64,000 bases of DNA from assembly GCA_037783415.1 (NCBI GenBank), contig JAZGTN010000097.1:4774001-4838000 (forward strand). Reading direction: 5' to 3'. The notes beneath the pieces are model-generated. The model was not told the DNA's origin and did no database searches. It saw nothing but the letters and a program-made list of their open reading frames with translations. Shown in pieces: positions 53,842-64,000 of the stretch (the first letter of the stretch is position 1; every line of letters begins with the position of its first letter). The stretch is from Leptasterias polaris (Eukaryota > Echinodermata > Asteroidea > Forcipulatida > Asteriidae). Position numbers and translations under genes: made by a program.

Positions 53842-56417
53842 CGATCCAAAGGGCATTTCACATCTTATTTATGCACACCTTGTCCATTGGTACACACCAA
53901 ATAAAAAAATCCACTCGAAAAGTGCCGCGAAACGCTGACCACATTGCGATCACAATGTACACAACGCACGATCCCGCGTGTGACACACACAAGCATAATC
54001 TTTTCCAATTTACAGGCTTGTAGTCTTCGCTATTTCGTTACTGTTCGTGCAACAATAAATGTAAGAAAATTTTAACGCTAGAGGGCGTTTCACAACAATG
54101 CGATAGAGCGAAAGCAATCGCCCTCTCTATTAATGAAATTGCGCTGTAGCATACAAAAACCAGTTACAAACGCCTTGAACAAATTTGTCAAATAATTAAC
54201 CTATCTGCGCATGCTCAGCAAAAGCGGTTATTCCCCGACATTGCAATAACATTATTCGCTGGTGTGCGCTTAACCTATCTAAACAGCATTGTTGTTGCTG
54301 GTACTCATGCACATTCCGTCGGCAGCATGGTCAAAACAGAGCACACTTCCGTGGAAATTTTAGCTTGTTCTACAAAAATACAGAACGTTCCGGCTTCATT
54401 CTACAAAAATGACCACTTTAGGATAGAGTATTTAACTGTATAATGTAAGATTTTCTCTTTCTATTTTAGTTTTGTTTTGTTGTATTTTGGGGGTTTTTTT
54501 TGCGGGTTGATTGCGCTCAGAATTTTGGTCTCGAATTTCCGGCTAGTGAAAAATTGTGCGAGCTAGAAACGTACTGTTATGTTGACAAGCCTGGCGGTTT
54601 AGTCAAGTGAAAAAGTTAGAGCAAGGCCTTATATTTACATGAAGGTCTATAGTTTACATTCGTTTTAGAAGCCGCCCGCGTGCCTTCTTTTTTTCTTTTT
54701 TTTTTTCTTTCTTTTTTCCCGCCCGCCTGATTTTGTGAGCTGGAAAATCCGTAATCCCGGCCACGTTTTATTTTTTATTTTATTTTTTTTCCCGGTCCCC
54801 GCTCATATTTGTAGCTTAGAAATCCGTAATCCAAGTATTCAAGAATAAATGGCCTAACAGACATAAAGTTTTGCAATTGCAAAAACAAAAAAGAGGAAAT
54901 AGCCAACCACAGAAACCTAATAGTACAGTGAGTTTCACGTTTCTTCAGAACTTATATTTGTGTAACAAGGAAATCAGCTGATCAGCTGCAAAACTTGTTT
55001 CCTGTAGTATATTTAGAAAGGGGTACCCTTCGACTTATCAGTCAAACCACTGGAACTAATTTCAAAGACCATCTAGGGCAAAAATGCTGCTTACATAAAA
55101 TATATCACCTTATTAGCAGGGAAGTAGTTATTATTGTTATTATTGTTATAACAATATTCATTACATCGTATTTTTTGCTGACTTAGCAAGATTTGTCCTG
55201 AGCCCAATTTCATTGAACTACTTAAGCAGAACTAGTTGCTTAAGCACATAACAATTTAATGCGTACCAGAATAAGGTTACCAGCCAAAATACCATATCAA
55301 ACACCGTTTGGGACTGGTATCCTGCTTTTGTTTTTGCTTTTTCTTTGCTTAGCAGAAAATTATTCAGCACAATTTTCTACTTAAGCAGGTCAATGAAATT
55401 GGGCCCAGATGCTTAGCAGCTCTATGAAAAATCAGTCCAGGGATTTAATTGTCCAGGGGTGGATAGAGCCAAGCTTGTCCCATGTGAATACTGTGGGAAC
55501 TAACCTCTGCCACTTCTGGTCTTCTGGTCTAAGTCTAGCTGGAGGCTGTCTTTGAATTGCTTTCTGATCCCAGTGGTCTTACCCATGCATTGGGGCATAA
55601 TGGTTTGTTGTTTACTTGGGTCCAATTGTGGACTTTTACATCAGGGATGTTTTGAAACCCGACCTCAGTTTTGTGAGCAAGCACTTTTTATTCTTCAATC
55701 CAGCAGGTATTTCTTCCCCAAGCAGACATTATGAAAAACTGTATGTGTTAAACAGTGCCAATGTTCCTTCAAAGCGATCTGAATTAATTTAAGCAACTGC
55801 ACTAAATATCTAAGAATGAAACGATTGACTAATCTCTACAGAACACATTTGTTTCTTTGTAAGTAATAATCAAAATGCAACCTGCCTTTTTGAAAATATA
55901 ATTTGTTTACTTTCTAAACATGAAGTTTACTTAAATGTGTTTAAAATACTTAGATAAATTTGTCTTAAGACATGGGTGCCATCTGATGACTTGAAGGTTT
56001 ACTGATTAAACTGTACCGTTTGCCTGCTCCACTAGCAGATCTCTAAGGCTCTCCTGTTTGCCGTACACCTCAACCGCTGAGACTCGGACTGAGAACCTTG
56101 TACTTGTTCTTTCCTTTTTCTCGTTGATGAGTTTGAAGAGCCAGGCAATGGCACAGGGGATGATCCCTAGAGTGTGGCTTGACTTGTCACTACCCACCAT
56201 GGTGTAAGTCTTGCCTGTAATGGGATGATAAAAATAGGCACATTAATTGACCGGCTCCCTAAAAATCCAAGCAACCTTTTGTATGAATATGAAAGGAAAA
56301 GCGATTACCAGTGATGTTTCAAAAATAACATTTCTGAAATTTGTATCATTATACAAAACACTTTATCCATGAATCTGCCGCTAACATATCTACTTATAAG
56401 TTCCTCCCTTTTTTGTG

Positions 56418-56448
<31 letters not shown>

Positions 56449-58789
56449 AAGTGGGAGTGGGAGCATTTTGCGACTATAATGCTATACATGTAGATGGTGA
56501 CAAGAACAGAAGGGAAGCTAGGGATTCAAACCATCACAGTCTGAATTGATGACTTTTAACATATAAAACTTATTATAACTTATAACAATTACAAGATATT
56601 CCATTTTCCTTAGAAAAGTGCAAGTTCCATTGACTTTGTTTGCAGCAAACTTGATATACTTCTGATCTTCTATGAAAATTTGCCTCTGTTAAACTAAATT
56701 TGGGGCTTAGTGTGGCTTTGAATACACTGGACAACGTAAATGAGTGTTATCTCCTGATTTGACTAACCGAGATGAGAGTGTCCATAGCAGAACAGACAAC
56801 CATCAGCTCCATTCACCACAGAGGACACAATATCAGACACACTGCCTGAGCATACCTCCGCCTGAAAGTAAGACATATACAAAGAATTTATATTTCAGTT
56901 GAAATTTAATAAGTAATTTGGGGTTGAACAAAGAGAAGGTTTTATAGCTTCTGACTGGCACCCCCAAACAAAGATAGTGACAAAATAGGGAGACCGCCAA
57001 CATAGGACTAGATATCTCAGTTGGTAGAGCGCCGGCATTTTAAACCGAAGGTCGTTAGTTCAAATCCCGCTCTAGTCAATTTTTCTTTGTCCAACCCAAT
57101 ATTATTTAAAATTTCCCCTGTCAATTTCTCTTGTGGTTGACAACTTGATATTTGAAATTTATTTAGGTAAAGAAAAAGGCATGGTTAAAGCATTTGGGTG
57201 TTACGCACAGCACATTGGCCCACGTCACCGCAAATACATATAATAATGCTAATAATTAACTAATAACAAACTTTTTAAACTTTGTGTTTATACTGACGTT
57301 TGGGATAATATACAAATCATAGCTGGACATTTTTCTGGATAAATCAATCTTTATTATTAATATGTGCTATATCTAAAATGAACAAGCTTGAGTTACATAT
57401 TTTTTTAATTTTTTTTTTTTATCGAGCTGTCAGATATGATTTATCAGAAAAGATCCTTGAAATAAAAGCTAGATTTATTTTTTGACTTAACTTTTTTGGT
57501 TTTAACGCAAACAATAGACCTTATACTATAGTGCTGATGATGCCACAGTTTGTTTACCACTTTGCGGAAGAAAGGAAAATCATTGCGTTTCTGCTCAATT
57601 GTCAGAAATGCAGTAGCCAGTTACAGCACTTAATCAATGCAGTAAACAAACCAAGACTTCATCAGTACATGGGTCTATTCATACCAGTCAGCTGGTCACA
57701 TCAATAAATTCAAACAAATAGATAATAACAGAATATCTGCTCTGACAGTGACAGCTTATCTTACAGTCAGTAAAGGAAAAATCGTAGATTAGCGAGAGAG
57801 AAAAAGCCCCATTCCAAAAAATGACAGGCCATGTCCTTCCGAATCACCAACGTGTGAAATCCACATCAATATTCAATGAAATAGAATCCCCCTGCCGGAG
57901 AATTTTGGCCTGCTCATAAATGCAAATCACCGAGTAGTAGTGTTCCTTCTTTGATAGGAATGTTTCCCCAGCAGTCTCAGTCCCATCAGTGAGTAGTGTG
58001 CATAAACACACACTACCACTAGCCCCAAAGCCTAGACTGGAAAGATCAGCTGCATGATGGGCCCTCTTTACAAAACAGATCGGGCAACCTCAAGTTATGG
58101 TTTGATGTTTGTTTTTTTCCTCTCATACTCTGCTGAGGAAGGATTGTGACATTTCAGCGTTCAGCTTGATCGGTGTTCGTGATAACCTGAAGCAAGTATG
58201 GCTTGGTACTCTATCACCATGAGACCCAGAGATATTATTGCTTCATGGGTCAATGTCTCACAACTACACCAGGGAGTAGGCAGGGGCAACTGTGCATGGA
58301 ATTTTAACGCCTGATTCTGTGTAGATCTCTACACTTGGTTATTTGTTATCTCACCATGCCAAATCTCAAAGATGAGAACGGCTTCATGGAAGCGAGTTGA
58401 GCAAAATACTGTCGAAATTTAACAATCCTTGCAATACATTTTTGGGTTTTAAAAGTTCAGCTAAGTTAAATGCATTACTTTGAATTGATGGTCGTAGAAT
58501 TGAATGAGGTTATGATGATGATGTTGGTATAGGTCAAAAAGCACACTTTTTAATACAAAAACTAAGATTTAAACACAAAGCTAACCTGTGATGACTCTTG
58601 TGGGAAGATAGCATCAAAAGCAAACATCTTTGGTGCAGCTACACCTGCCCTACGATTGGCCGGTGTGATGAAACCCGACAGGAAGGTTGGGTCAAACAAG
58701 GTCACTTGTTTCTTCTTGGTGTCCACAGTAACGAATGTTGAATTGTCGCCAGGATTACTGGATGGGATAACCCTAAGCATGACTTTAAC
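37008..58789 (-). CDS. KIF26: KIF26-family (VAB-8-like) kinesin, from motor-domain start to stop codon
   Basis: Nine coding blocks with matching phases (58586-58789, 56768-56861, 56017-56214, 53134-53298, 50147-50384, 47433-47595, 40889-45248, 40185-40363, 38121-38154) plus the stop-bearing exon 37008-37090. The motor begins VKVMLRVIP. Its nucleotide-binding loop is GHSHLGKT rather than GQTGSGKT, switch II is DLGSG rather than DLAGSE, and the switch-I NxxSSRSH motif is not seen. These are KIF26 hallmarks; human KIF26A is known to lack ATPase activity. The tail keeps [25 protein letters not shown] and [12 protein letters not shown] blocks. Known family roles are in cell adhesion, polarity and neuronal or Wnt5a-Ror signalling; the role here is inferred. 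The 5' exons lie beyond 58789. Confidence 0.93.
37640..37775. repeat. foldback MITE in KIF26 intron
   Basis: Starts AATGGGAGACATTAGATGG and ends with the inverted relative containing GTCTCCCAT. GGCAGCAGACT and AGTCTGCTGCC mark the inner arms. Confidence 0.65.
37786..38010. repeat. inverted-repeat element with GGGCCCAAT ends
   Basis: Left end CTGGGCCCAATCTGCTTA, right end AATGAAATTGGCCCAAA. Same end type as 55199-55408; the interior has CGCTTGCG and GCGCAGAA repeats. Confidence 0.5.
38121..38154 (-). CDS. KIF26: KIF26 34-base micro-exon (candidate)
   Basis: Acceptor TTCTTTAAG, donor [17 protein letters not shown] plus one base restores the frame needed by the final exon. An alternative AG 8 bases downstream would read DRIKGPKSE but puts the last exon in a different frame. 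Moderate certainty. Confidence 0.5.
38160..40180. other. KIF26 intron, no further exon recognised
   Basis: Short ORFs only. A G homopolymer lies at about 40107-40123. I looked for a coding block ending in the frame of the 38121 exon and found none that is convincing. Confidence 0.4.
40185..40363 (-). CDS. KIF26: KIF26 exon: conserved C-terminal block
   Basis: Acceptor TGACTCAG, donor GTGAGA, phase 1 to 0. Reads [20 protein letters not shown], then [20 protein letters not shown] and [18 protein letters not shown]. The [20 protein letters not shown] block is conserved in the family. Confidence 0.88.
40889..45248 (-). CDS. KIF26: KIF26 giant tail exon (4.36 kb)
   Basis: Acceptor TTTCATTTCAG, donor GTAAGA, 1453 codons plus one base, open throughout. 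Starts [20 protein letters not shown]; next come [17 protein letters not shown] and [14 protein letters not shown], then a long disordered Ser/Pro-rich tail with PPPPPKPQ and an acidic [10 protein letters not shown] run. Near the end are a nine-alanine tract, [23 protein letters not shown] and [16 protein letters not shown]. SxIP-type motifs are present: [28 protein letters not shown] and SKIPTST. Long single tail exons are typical of KIF26 genes. Confidence 0.95.
45249..47432. other. KIF26 intron, nothing supported
   Basis: AT-rich with chance ORFs; no motif or repeat structure recognised on either strand. Confidence 0.4.
47433..47595 (-). CDS. KIF26: KIF26 exon: end of motor domain
   Basis: Acceptor TTTACAG, donor GTAATT. 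With the split Lys it reads [40 protein letters not shown] and [28 protein letters not shown] and ETLNTI are the conserved final motor motifs. Confidence 0.94.
47779..47800 (+). repeat. ATT trinucleotide microsatellite
   Basis: About seven ATT units in a KIF26 intron. Confidence 0.85.
48161..49234 (-). mobile_element. 1.07 kb TIR element, copy 2 (CAGGCATGAGAAT family)
   Basis: Reverse-orientation copy of 18563-19653 with the same ends. The flanking 6-bp duplication TAGATA is at 48155-48160 and 49235-49240. Both copies carry the same ~76-residue reading starting MKRG, of unknown significance. Confidence 0.88.
49255..49760 (+). repeat. six dispersed copies of a ~21-base motif (TTTTCACGAAGAGCC)
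   Basis: Copies start near 49255, 49433, 49535, 49593, 49681 and 49743, all in the same orientation with one to four changes each. Between them are palindromes of the form TTGGCACxGTGCCAA at about 49498 and 49644. The array begins immediately beside the copy-2 TIR element and lies in a KIF26 intron. Confidence 0.75.
50147..50384 (-). CDS. KIF26: KIF26 exon: switch II region
   Basis: Acceptor TTTTTCAG, donor GTAAGT, phase 1 to 2. Contains [32 protein letters not shown] and [25 protein letters not shown] replaces the DLAGSE of active kinesins. Confidence 0.93.
50390..53130. other. KIF26 intron, nothing supported
   Basis: Contains short homopolymers (G run at 53042-53053) and chance ORFs only. 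Confidence 0.4.
53134..53298 (-). CDS. KIF26: KIF26 exon: motor alpha-3 region
   Basis: Acceptor TTCTTACAG, donor GTAAAC, 55 codons. Contains [20 protein letters not shown] then [16 protein letters not shown]. The segment expected to hold the switch-I serine motif ends in MNKASK instead. Confidence 0.92.
53708..54854. mobile_element. 1.15 kb TIR element with TAA target duplication
   Basis: The left end GGCCATTTTTTTTTGATTAC and the right end (TTCAAGAATAAATGGCC) are imperfect inverted copies over about 35 bases sharing CTTGGATTACGGA. TAA flanks both sides. A 3-bp TAA duplication with GGCC ends resembles PIF/Harbinger MITEs. The interior has a 29-base A run (53813-53841) and no transposase reading. 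Confidence 0.55.
55199..55408. mobile_element. MITE with GGGCCCAATTTCAT ends
   Basis: The left end TGAGCCCAATTTCATTGA and the right end TCAATGAAATTGGGCCCA are inverted copies. Subterminal CTTAAGCA/TGCTTAAG repeats are present. Recalled as a common sea-star repeat. Confidence 0.65.
56017..56214 (-). CDS. KIF26: KIF26 exon: motor alpha-2 to beta-4
   Basis: Starts with the split Gly, then [35 protein letters not shown] and [31 protein letters not shown] is strongly characteristic of KIF26. Phase 1 to 1. Confidence 0.93.
56417..56446 (+). repeat. 30-base G homopolymer
   Basis: Uninterrupted G run in a KIF26 intron; its length may be an assembly artefact. Confidence 0.85.
56768..56861 (-). CDS. 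KIF26: KIF26 exon: degenerate P-loop
   Basis: Acceptor CTTTCAG, donor GTTAG, phase 0 to 1. Reads [20 protein letters not shown] then [11 protein letters not shown], with the Gly of GKT split to the next exon. The Walker-A position lacks the canonical TGSGKT. Confidence 0.92.
57006..57077 (+). tRNA. tRNA-Lys(UUU)-like sequence, probably pseudogene or SINE head
   Basis: Seven-base acceptor arms GACTAGA and TCTAGTC pair perfectly. The D-arm AGTTGGTAGAGC and T-loop GTTCAAATC are present, and the anticodon loop ATTTTAA gives UUU. However, the anticodon stem has two mismatches and the T-stem two. No internal intron. It is most likely a tRNA-derived repeat in a KIF26 intron rather than a working tRNA. 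Confidence 0.45.
57080..58580. other. KIF26 intron, nothing further supported
   Basis: No conserved coding block or clear repeat apart from T/A homopolymers near 57410. Confidence 0.4.
58586..58789 (-). CDS. KIF26: KIF26 exon: motor domain start
   Basis: The acceptor is TTGCTAG and the donor GTTAGC, with 68 phase-0 codons. Starts [19 protein letters not shown] and continues [12 protein letters not shown] to [15 protein letters not shown]. These are beta-1 of the kinesin fold and the FxFDxIF block. Family exons upstream end just before VKVMLRV. Confidence 0.92.
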
Positions 58790-61700
58790 CTAGCAAGGAA
58801 ACAGATAAATTGGACTAATTAGTGTAAAGCAAGTCTTCCTTTAACAAAATGCCCACTGCCTTAAAAATAGAAACCAACTTGAATTGTAAAGGCAGTACAA
58901 AAGACAGAGTACAAGTAAAAATACGCCCACTTTTCACAGCCATAGATGACGATACAAAACGAAACCTAAACCATGTTCCATCTTTGTTGAATGTAGAAAC
59001 AACAAGATGATTTGTGCTATCGACAACTTCACAGCTAGTCATCTATATTTAGAGGACTGTAAACATTCATGATGCTTGCTGTTTAAGTTTTGTCACTTTT
59101 CATCATTCAAGGAAAACCCAGTTGTGCGAAGCCAGCAGACCGTTAAGTGTGATTCAGATGAAATTTGAAGTAATTTACGCACAAAGAATCGGGGGAAGGA
59201 CACAGAATGAGGCTGTCGCCCCCGGTGATTTGACAACCCCCTTCTCTGCTTGACAATTTTACAGAGCAATAAACTAATTTATCACCCCAATTATAGGCCA
59301 CAATAACTACCACTGACACAACAAGCTGCAACAACATTAAAGTGAACAACAAAATAACAAACAATGTAATTGTATTTTTATCAGTGCAGCTGGTGGAATA
59401 AATTCAAACTAGTATTTGAAATGGCAATTGCTACTGGTTGTTTCATTTCTGTATTCTAGTCAGATCTGAATCAGTTTTCTACACTTGCAGTTGCAGTTGA
59501 AATTTGTTACAGCAGCAGTTTGCGTCAACCATTTAAACTGAGTCCACTACTCCAAACGTTGAATAAATGAAAACCAGTGTTTTATCTAAAATTATACATA
59601 CATGTAATTGCAAATGGGCAGAATGACATTTTGTGTCTTGTTTTTAAAACAAAACTATGGGTTTTAGTTTTTCATATTGGTTTGAAAGTTGAACATCCCT
59701 TCTACAAACAGGAAACTTGTGTTCATGTCTATACTTCTCTTGCCTACTTGCTAGCATGGCAAAAAAATAAAATGTAAAACACACACTTCAATGTGAAAAC
59801 ATGTAAGACATCAAAACCCCTATTTTGTGTAAATTTGTGTGTATAAAAATGTTTTTAAAGTAATTATTTTTTTTTTTTTTAAATAATCATCAATGTACTC
59901 TTTCCAGAAATCAATATACACCCCCCCCAAAAAAAAAAAAGGATGTCTAGAATTGCACTAAAGTATGAATATATTGTACTTCAATACAAATAAAACTAAC
60001 AGATACATTCTTCTTAGTATTTGACAACATGGTGCTTATCCCCTTAACTAATAGATGCAGTCATTATGGGTAGTTTCACTGACCCCTACCCACAGCAGGA
60101 GTACGCAGTGAAGCACTGATCCCATTAATGGATTGTGAACACACCGCACAGGTACAGAGGTACGGCACGGGTATTACAGTGTTGATGTATGACTTAGATA
60201 CAAGTAAAGCCGCTTGAGTACGCTTCAGTACGACTTGAATCAACAACTGGTGGGACTTGAGGTCGCCAGGTAGACAGCAGCCACTGCTGGAGAGGCGCTA
60301 CGCACCAGCGTGCGTGCCCAGAGAGTTCGTATGACCTGGATAATGTTGTTTGCACTACAGTTCTGCCTTATTAATTTCTGATTTCTAGTCCAGTCATGCA
60401 GCTAATTCGTCTCTATTTACCATTAAGGCTGTCTACGGTGAGGTGTTCCATCAATACAAATACACTGTGACATTTCACAGTATTGTTTAATATATGTATT
60501 TATGTTGGAAGGATTGCAAAACCTGGCATGCAACACCGCTCTAGAATATTGCCTTTGTTAAACTTCCCAATCTATTGGCCTGGTCTTCAATGACAACCTG
60601 AAACAATTACTGACCTGGAACTTCTTGTTTGAGAGGACAAGGCTATTTTCATTATGATTTTGCAAAGCACAATTCCATTGAAAAAGTCTACATCTATTTC
60701 TCCTATAACAGTGGTCTACTGGCCAAATGCTAGCTAAAACACCCCCAGGACCAGTCAAAGTTCTCTCCATGTGGTTCGGCTGGCTAGTTCAGTGTTGAAA
60801 ACATCCCTATTTCATTTGAAATATAGACAAGTGAAAAAGGTGATGGGTCAGTGAATAGGGTGATGGACTTGTTAAATGACAAGCTGACTGGTCCTGCTGA
60901 CTAGTCAATACAAAGGTTTAGGGCAAACCCTGGTCTAACTTTTGAAGGGGGCACCAAGCCAAGACCGGGGGCAACAGAGGCCATCTGCAGCGTTTGTTTC
61001 ATTTCCCGCCTGCAATTACATACAGTCAAATGTGAATCATCATGCAGTCTGTCATTTTAATCCGAAAGCAATATGCTGTATACTGCAAACCCAAGGACCA
61101 TGTCACTTCTAATTTCTTTATGGATACCGGGTAATAATATCACAGGAGTATTCCAGCAAGAAGCCAAGGCCTCAGTGATGTCACTCACTTCCTATTGGTA
61201 TAAGTGGGCTCACAATTCACAGACATCAGTGAATGCACTGGTGATGGTACTAATGGTTCATTTCCTACAGGGTGTCCAAGAATAGAGCCCCGAGGGATCC
61301 AGATGAAACAATTGCCTGAACAGTGATTCATTAGGTATGGGTTACAATTTTTTCTAATGGGCTGCCTGTTGTCATTGAGAGTGACACTGTGACGATGATA
61401 TGGTGCTTCGGAATGAGCAGGAAATCCTGTTCGCAGTTTAAATAACATTTATGTGTTTCTGTTTAATATCACTAGCCAAAAATGATTAAACTCTGTGAAA
61501 ATTAACGTTCACTGCATGGACATTGACCCATGTGAACATTTATGTTTTAGCCATCAGGTTAATGCCAGTGTAAAAAAAGGGAGAGTTCAAATCGACAATG
61601 CATGCAGTCAGAAACATGATCAAGTGAGCTTTGTCATCGAAAAAATTTATAAAAAGACAAACTGAAAAGTGCTTTCACAACATTTTCAAACATGCTATAA

Positions 61701-64000
61701 CTTTCTGAAAGTTCCCACAGAGTTTAAATTGGAAAGTAAGGTGCAGAAAAAGCATTGGTATAGGCCTATTCCACTGGAAAAGGCAAGGCTTTTAAAAACC
61801 TGGTAACAAATTGTTTGTTACATTACTCCGGCCCGTGGAAAAAGCATTCATCAAAAACTTGAGCAGTGTCCTTTTGCCAATTCTGAGTATTATTTGAACA
61901 GCATGAGAGCTGCCGTTCCCATGGAAGAGAAATTTAATTTCACAACTGTCAAACGTTTCCTGGGGTGGCAAAAATTCCATTGATGAGAATGTTGGTGGGC
62001 TCAGGATGTCTCTTGTATATGCTTGGCTTAGTCTGACGAGGGCAATTGGTTTTATTGTTAGGCCTTTCATGGTTATAATACACTGAACAGCACGCAGCAG
62101 CCCTCTAAGTACCCAGCAGGTATTTGGTTAAGCAAAGAGTGTGTATGAGAATTTGAAAAACCTCTCGGGCACAAATCTTGACTTCCGAAATGCCAAAATA
62201 ATTCATTTGACTGATGGAATTCCATCTGGAACAAGGGAGGCTTCAGGGGTAGACCGTGCAATACAGATCAGCTGACTAACCCCTTGTGCTGTGCAAACAG
62301 CCCTTGGAGGAAAAGACTTTGCACTGCGTGGCTTGAAGGAGTGAATGGATTGGATGCAGTCACTGCACTAAAGGAATTCAATTTTGAACAATTGAGGTTG
62401 TTTTGGATTTAATGAAAACTTGGGGAAATATATAACTAGCCTCAATTCACGCTACCGGTGGAGGGACATATTGACTTGGTTAACTACAATCATTTTAAAT
62501 ATATATTTATCAATTGGATTTCCACAAAACGGTATGAATTTCCGGCTTTCATTTTAGCCCTCCCATGGAATGTTAAATCACATTCTATTCCGAGCCACTT
62601 CAATAAGTATTTTTTATTAGTAGCCCATGGGTGGGGATCGCTTGCTCTGCAGCATTTAAGGCGAAATACCGCTTATGAACCTTGACGATCTCACCGAACA
62701 AAAGTTTTGAAATGTCACAGTTTGTGGGTGTATCCGTGTAAGAAATTCTATTCCTTCATGGTGTATTGAAAATACATCCACTGAGAGCAAATCAAGGTAG
62801 CATTGTTACGGTATCATGATTTGTAACATACTTGATACACACCAATGAAAACCTTTATTACGGATATTAACAATGTTCTAGTTGCGATTTATACAGAGGA
62901 AATGTTTTTTTTCTGCGAATAAAAGAGAGGGAAAGTATTTTCTGACTAATATGGGGGGCACCGGGAAGGTTATACAATGAAACCATTCATCTGTTGTTCT
63001 GGATATACAAAAGCGCTCAGAAGTAGAGCCGTCAAAAATCTTGTAACCTTCATCCATTATATATGGCAGTGTATACATAGTGCAGTTTGTGTATTTTTGG
63101 ACAACTTCCAAAATAACATAAGTTTGTACACTTTTGTACTAAGTTGTTAAAAATGATCCCCTTAAAAACTGTGTGTGTGTGGGTTTTTTGTGGGGGTTTT
63201 TTCCAGGAGCGATTCAACAAGTGAAAAAATGCTCAGTGATGTTGTTAACATTTGTTCCTTCCAATTCATTGTACCAATGACCTTGTAGGCTCGTTGTTTC
63301 CTTTCCATGAAAAATAGGGGGAAAAAACTCAAATATGTTGAAACTCTGACTACCGATCAAAAGGAACACAAGTTTCCTTTCACATAATGATATTTACTGA
63401 GGATTTTGCTCAAAATGTCAAATATCTTTGTCCTTCATAAAGAACATAAAGCTTATGAAATGAAATGTTTTTAAAGAATGTTAGTGAACATAAATTTACA
63501 CCACTGCCATTTTCGATCACCAGAAACAGTCATTATACGCAAAAAATGAAAAAAAACACCTACTCCAGCTTAATCATTCATGGCAGCCAAATCAATATCA
63601 CTACTGTACACCATTTCTCTCTTTGTTCTTGACAAAGAATGTTGATTAGATATTAATGAACATGGTCGAAGGCAACATTTTGTTGGGGCGGGAAATTTCA
63701 GATCCGTTGCACATGTCTGATGTAATTAGGGCACGTCATCTCGCTTCAAGTCATTCAACGGAGTAGAGAGAAAGCAGGAAAAACAAAAATAAAAATAAAA
63801 AGTGGGGAAAATGAGGTCAGACTGATGAATACATTACTTCCCAAATCCTGCCTTTACACATGGATTGATTACACTAAGCAATTGTTCACACTGATGTACC
63901 ATGGTATGGTAATGTATGCATGAAAACTCAGGGAGTGAACTGGCCTTAGTAACTTCCTTAGAAATGAATCAGTCATTGTTCAGGGACATTTTTTGGTTGT
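58790..64000. other. long 5' intron or upstream part of KIF26, no exon recognised
   Basis: In other KIF26 genes an exon ends directly before VKVMLRV. I searched the - strand by eye for a matching coding block with a donor and did not find one. ORFs here lack family motifs. A short TG run lies near 63166. Confidence 0.4.

Noticed and set aside
58815..59042. Candidate upstream KIF26 exon
   Set aside because: Directly precedes the motor exon but lacks a donor joining it in phase and shows none of the family's pre-motor residues.

Overview
The window is eukaryotic, intron-rich and AT-rich, and packed with decayed mobile elements. Two host genes converge on each other. I infer an echinoderm, most likely a sea star. 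The basis is the invertebrate-type KIF26 kinesin plus several short TTAA-flanked repeats (for example 21427-21794) and the 'GGGCCCAATTTCAT' repeat (55199-55408), which I recall as abundant in sea-star genomes. That recall is not proof.

Left part, about 1-22970, + strand: the 3' half of an unrecognised gene with two TRAF-type-like zinc fingers. Six phase-0 exons are visible and the stop codon is at 22964-22966. Its introns hold a LINE reverse-transcriptase relic, several foldback repeats, a LINE-like 3' tail and a 12.8 kb intron that is a three-layer transposon nest. The outer layer is a Tc1/mariner-like relic (9239-21046). Inserted in it is a 10.9 kb element (10021-20941) with near-identical ~0.78 kb AT-rich terminal inverted repeats, a 6-bp target duplication (AATACA) and an intron-bearing UIM/HECT-type gene on the - strand. 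A 1.09 kb TIR element (18563-19653) lies inside that. The HECT gene is broken and its last exon runs into the terminal repeat before the catalytic-cysteine segment. This element is the best candidate for something undescribed.

Middle, about 24312-37028: two direct copies (24312-30502 and 31247-37028) of the last six codons, the stop codon and the long 3' UTR of the KIF26 gene, separated by about 0.74 kb of unrelated sequence. Copy-specific insertions let one short TTAA element be dated after the duplication.

Right part, 37008-58789, - strand: nine coding blocks of a KIF26-family (VAB-8-like) kinesin, from the start of the motor domain to the stop codon. They include one 4.36 kb exon coding most of the tail. 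The gene's 5' end lies beyond the window. Its introns contain a second copy of the 1.1 kb CAGGCATGAGAAT element, a field of 21-base dispersed repeats, a TAA-flanked TIR element and a tRNA-Lys-like sequence. From 58790 to 64000 I find no coding exon.

The two host genes are unrelated in function and share only their 3' flank. Nearly everything else is mobile-element sequence layered into introns and the 3' UTR.
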